Shown here: positions 6,249-7,658 of the stretch, one piece after another
How positions within the stretch are numbered: the first letter of the stretch is position 1
Layout: each line of letters starts with the position of its first letter
Assembly: GCA_014799765.1 (NCBI GenBank)
Contig: JAAVHK010000101.1
Span: 1-7,658 of the forward strand
Reading direction: 5' to 3'
Source of the DNA: Ruminococcus sp.
GTDB taxonomy: Bacteria; Bacillota; Clostridia; Oscillospirales; Ruminococcaceae
DNA: 7,658 bases
Notes under the pieces: model-generated
Seen by the model: the letters and a program-made list of their open reading frames with translations, nothing else
The model's database searches: none
Told to the model about the DNA's origin: nothing
Made by a program: the position numbers and the translations under genes

Positions 6249-6284
6249 AAAGACTGATATTTATTTATCAGTCTTTTTGTTTTG
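6249..6284 (+). terminator. Intrinsic terminator of the TSCPD gene
   Basis: AAAGACTGATA (6249-6259) pairs with TATCAGTCTTT (6266-6276) around a 6-nt loop and is followed by TTGTTTTG. It starts 8 nt after the stop codon. On the minus strand the hairpin is followed by CGGGGGG, so it would be a poor terminator for the convergent gene ending at 6290. Confidence 0.88.
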
Positions 6285-6289
6285 ATAAT

Positions 6290-6655
6290 TTAAAACCACT
6301 CCACGAAATATTCAACCGGAATAAATCCCGTTTCGAATTTCCCATAAAATTTTACTTTTTTTCTGTAAATATGGTACTTATCAGATTTTTTTAATTCGCT
6401 GTCAATAACATCGTCTGATTTATTGCTATAATATTTATCAAATGTATTATTATACACTGCATTTTTCCATAATTCCCAATCATCTAATATTCTTTTTTCT
6501 GCTTCCGGATCAATTGGTGTCAGAAAATATTCATTGCTCCAATCGTCAACAGTATAATCAAATATTCTTTCATATATACAAACTATATTATTATAATATG
6601 CAAGTCCTGAAAGTGCTCCGTCCCACCAGTTATTTATAGTAATAACCTTTTCCAT
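6290..6655 (-). CDS. Conserved protein of unknown function, 121 residues
   Basis: The ATG at 6655 overlaps the stop of the upstream tautomerase gene (TAATG), with AGAGG a few nt upstream, so the two are translationally coupled. The protein starts MEKVITINNWWDGALSGLAY and shows IYERIFDYTVDDWSNEYFLT and ILDDWELWKNAVY. I have seen this WDGP/SG-(Y)ERIFD-W-EYFLTP-DWE.W pattern in scattered small bacterial proteins without a known role. There is no signal peptide, membrane helix or cysteine-metal motif, so it should be soluble and cytosolic; many Trp, Tyr and acidic residues are present. An immunity-type protein is possible given the accessory neighbourhood, but nothing in the sequence shows this. 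Confidence 0.75.
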   Translation of the reverse strand: MEKVITINNWWDGALSGLAYYNNIVCIYERIFDYTVDDWSNEYFLTPIDPEAEKRILDDWELWKNAVYNNTFDKYYSNKSDDVIDSELKKSDKYHIYRKKVKFYGKFETGFIPVEYFVEWF

Positions 6656-6867
6656 TATAAACCTCTTTTCTTCATATATTCTTCTTTAACTTTGTCGATT
6701 GTTTTTCCGCCGATACCGAAATTCTTATCAGATACTTCCTTGATTGTAGTCACGAAAAATTCCTGAGGTACGTTCATTATTTCAGATGATACTTCCGTAA
6801 GCCGTCTGATAAGTTCTTCCTTTTGTTCGTCGGATAATGCACCGCTTTCGACTGTAATATATGGCAT
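6655..6867 (-). CDS. 4-oxalocrotonate tautomerase-like protein
   Basis: The 70-residue product MPYITVESGALSDEQKEELI has the short tautomerase fold: Pro2 becomes the N-terminal catalytic proline after Met removal, and NFGIGG carries the Phe equivalent to Phe50 of 4-oxalocrotonate tautomerase. Aligned by hand to that enzyme, its Arg11 falls on Leu (GALSDEQ against EGRSDEQ) and Arg39 on Val (QEFFVTTIKE against LTSVRVIITE). The classical substrate-binding arginines thus appear absent, so a different substrate or a weak activity is likely. The usual form is a small hexamer in the cytosol. AAAGGAG lies about 10 nt before the ATG. The gene has its own promoter (6900-6928) and is coupled to the downstream 121-residue protein. 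Confidence 0.85.
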   Translation of the reverse strand: MPYITVESGALSDEQKEELIRRLTEVSSEIMNVPQEFFVTTIKEVSDKNFGIGGKTIDKVKEEYMKKRGL

Positions 6868-6899
6868 TTTCCTGCTCCTTTCCGATTTATTATAACTAA

Positions 6900-6928
6900 A
6901 TTATATCATATATTTTTAAATACATCAA
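6900..6928 (-). promoter_or_regulatory. Promoter for the tautomerase pair
   Basis: On the minus strand TTGATG (6928-6923), 17 bp, TATAAT (6905-6900). The -10 box is perfect and the -35 box matches 4 of 6 bases. It lies between the stop of the DUF7668-like gene and the tautomerase start. No terminator separates the two genes, so read-through from upstream is also possible. Confidence 0.6.
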
Positions 6929-6931
6929 TAT

Positions 6932-7315
6932 TTATAGAATATGCACATCTAAAATATAAGCCTTAATTCCTTTATCAGTAAAAAGAAATTCCATTTGCAG
7001 TGTAAAATCATTAATTTCGCTATCCGTTGTCAAATCGTAATCTGTTGCAAACCCTTTTCCATTATTATAAACATAAACTTTAAGCTGATGATATTCATAT
7101 TTCGGATTAAAATTACAAGGTACATCATATTTATCTATATGGGAAAGTTCATTCAATTCAAGACAACCTTCTATAAATTTTTCCATATCCTCTGCTGTCC
7201 AACCATTTTCAAAATCTGCATAATGTTCCATATAATCATATCTTTTTTCTGATAAACAGTCTACAACTTGCTTTATAATCAGTTCAGATATTTCAATAGC
7301 TTCTTTATCAGTCAT
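6932..7315 (-). CDS. DUF7668-like small protein
   Basis: GGAGG (7323-7327) fits the ATG at 7315 and gives MTDKEAIEIS..., 127 residues; an ATG 69 nt earlier lies in the preceding gene and lacks a ribosome site. The protein begins with a helix (EISELIIKQVVDCLSEKRYDYM), then DFENGWTAEDMEKFIEG, and closes with strands DFTLQMEFLF and GIKAYILDVHIL. The 'WT-ED...L-LQ...I-DIHVL' plan matches what I recall of DUF7668 proteins, of unknown function and often found near secreted-toxin and immunity genes; this assignment is tentative. It is soluble, acidic and without signal or membrane helix. It starts 25 nt after the end of a frame-disrupted small gene and shares its promoter. Confidence 0.75.
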   Translation of the reverse strand: MTDKEAIEISELIIKQVVDCLSEKRYDYMEHYADFENGWTAEDMEKFIEGCLELNELSHIDKYDVPCNFNPKYEYHQLKVYVYNNGKGFATDYDLTTDSEINDFTLQMEFLFTDKGIKAYILDVHIL

Positions 7316-7340
7316 TTTATTACCTCCAATAATATGTAAC

Positions 7341-7509
7341 TTATAATTCATCTTCCAATTCCTCAAGACTATGATAAGAATCATAAAAACGATATACTTT
7401 AATAACGATAATTACCTTTACTTTTTGTTCACTCCATAGCAGATAATGGTATTCTTTTTTTATCATAATTAATAGTAATATCAGAAAAATTCAATGTTTC
7501 AGACTTCAT
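7341..7509 (-). pseudogene. Small gene split by a one-base frameshift at an A7 run
   Basis: ATG at 7509 follows GAGGTG (7515-7520) and a consensus promoter. Read straight, it gives only 26 residues and stops at 7429-7431. If one A is dropped from the seven-A run (T7 on the plus strand, 7455-7461), the frame continues to 55 residues, NYDKKEYHYLLWSEQKVKVI... ending HSLEELEDEL, with TAA at 7341-7343. The restored product has regular strand-like spacing of hydrophobic residues and a natural acidic end, and it stops 25 nt before the next gene's start. The corrected frame is thus probably the ancestral or true one. Cause: real mutation, slippage-controlled expression or a read error. Function unknown. 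Confidence 0.6.
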
Positions 7510-7527
7510 ATAATCACCTCTGAAAAT

Positions 7528-7556
7528 ATTATACCACTTTAAATAAAAACTGTCAA
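7528..7556 (-). promoter_or_regulatory. Consensus sigma-A promoter for the frameshifted gene and DUF7668-like gene
   Basis: On the minus strand TTGACA (7556-7551), 17 bp, TATAAT (7533-7528), a perfect match. The start of transcription should be near 7521, leaving a leader of about 12 nt with only the GAGGTG site. It abuts the terminator of the upstream transcript. Confidence 0.85.
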
Positions 7557-7557
7557 C

Positions 7558-7580
7558 AAAAATGACCGCCGAAGCGGTCA
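7558..7580 (-). terminator. UUCG-loop terminator of a minus-strand transcript from beyond the window
   Basis: On the minus strand TGACCGC, loop TTCG, GCGGTCA (7580-7563) is followed by TTTTT (7562-7558). This is a textbook intrinsic terminator with a super-stable tetraloop closed by C-G. It implies a minus-strand gene ending to its right. On the plus strand GTTTCTGTTGTT follows the hairpin, a weaker tail. Confidence 0.85.
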
Positions 7581-7620
7581 GTTTCTGTTGTTATAGATTT
7601 AATAATATAAGTGAACAGGT

Positions 7621-7658
7621 TCAGGAAATGTGCATTAAACTTGCAAGGGCTTTTAAAC
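7621..7658 (-). CDS. Possible C-terminal tail of an upstream minus-strand gene
   Basis: The minus strand is open from the window edge and reads LKALASLMHIS before TGA at 7623-7621, about 40 bp before the terminator at 7558-7580. That geometry fits a gene end, but 11 residues cannot identify a family. The plus strand is also open here (ISEQVQEMCIKLARAFK), without a good ribosome site, so strand choice rests on the terminator. Confidence 0.25.
   Translation of the reverse strand, partial: LKALASLMHIS

Noticed and set aside
6995..7252. Plus-strand reading frame of 85 residues opposite the DUF7668-like gene
   Set aside because: It is low-complexity I/F-rich antisense with no ribosome site, while the minus-strand frame has GGAGG and family-like motifs.
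1..7658. CRISPR arrays, tRNA or rRNA genes, insertion-sequence ends
   Set aside because: I found no regularly spaced direct repeats, no cloverleaf or rRNA-like stretch, and no transposase or paired terminal repeats. The only mobile-DNA signal is the recombinase at the left edge.

Overview
The window is AT-rich, low-GC Gram-positive DNA, most likely from an Oscillospiraceae/Ruminococcus-like gut Clostridium. The evidence is strong AGGAGG ribosome sites, near-consensus TTGACA-17-TATAAT promoters, a RadA typical of Firmicutes, a Clostridia-type TSCPD (TIGR03905-like) protein and a DUF2798 membrane protein. The genus is inference; no rRNA or tRNA gene is present.

Left edge (1-964, + strand): the C-terminal end of a large serine recombinase reads toward, and stops about 50 bp short of, the 3' part of an N-acetylmuramoyl-L-alanine amidase gene of the CwlD/Amidase_3 type. 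Amidase homology starts abruptly at the first zinc-ligand histidine, with an in-frame stop just before it. This looks like the end of an integrative element whose attachment site lies inside the amidase gene. The arrangement resembles skin-like elements that interrupt sporulation genes.

Middle (965-5159, + strand): a zinc-ribbon, single-pass membrane protein has its own consensus promoter. It is followed by a second promoter and a compact run: a lipoprotein with two DxDGD-like motifs (TTG start), radA, a GNAT acetyltransferase and a small two-helix membrane protein. The run ends at a hairpin shared with the convergent gene.

Centre right (5160-6290): a DUF2798 four-helix membrane protein (- strand) and a TSCPD-domain protein (+ strand) diverge from two consensus promoters whose -35 boxes are only 23 bp apart. 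The DUF2798 transcript has a roughly 130-nt leader that can fold into a long nested hairpin followed by seven U residues. It resembles an attenuator or riboswitch but matches no class I recognise.

Right edge (6290-7658, - strand): small accessory genes. A tautomerase-fold protein lacking the usual catalytic arginines is translationally coupled (TAATG) to an unknown 121-residue protein. Upstream are a DUF7668-like protein and a promoter-bearing 55-residue gene whose frame is broken at an A7 homopolymer. A UUCG-loop terminator marks the end of another minus-strand transcript entering from beyond the window.
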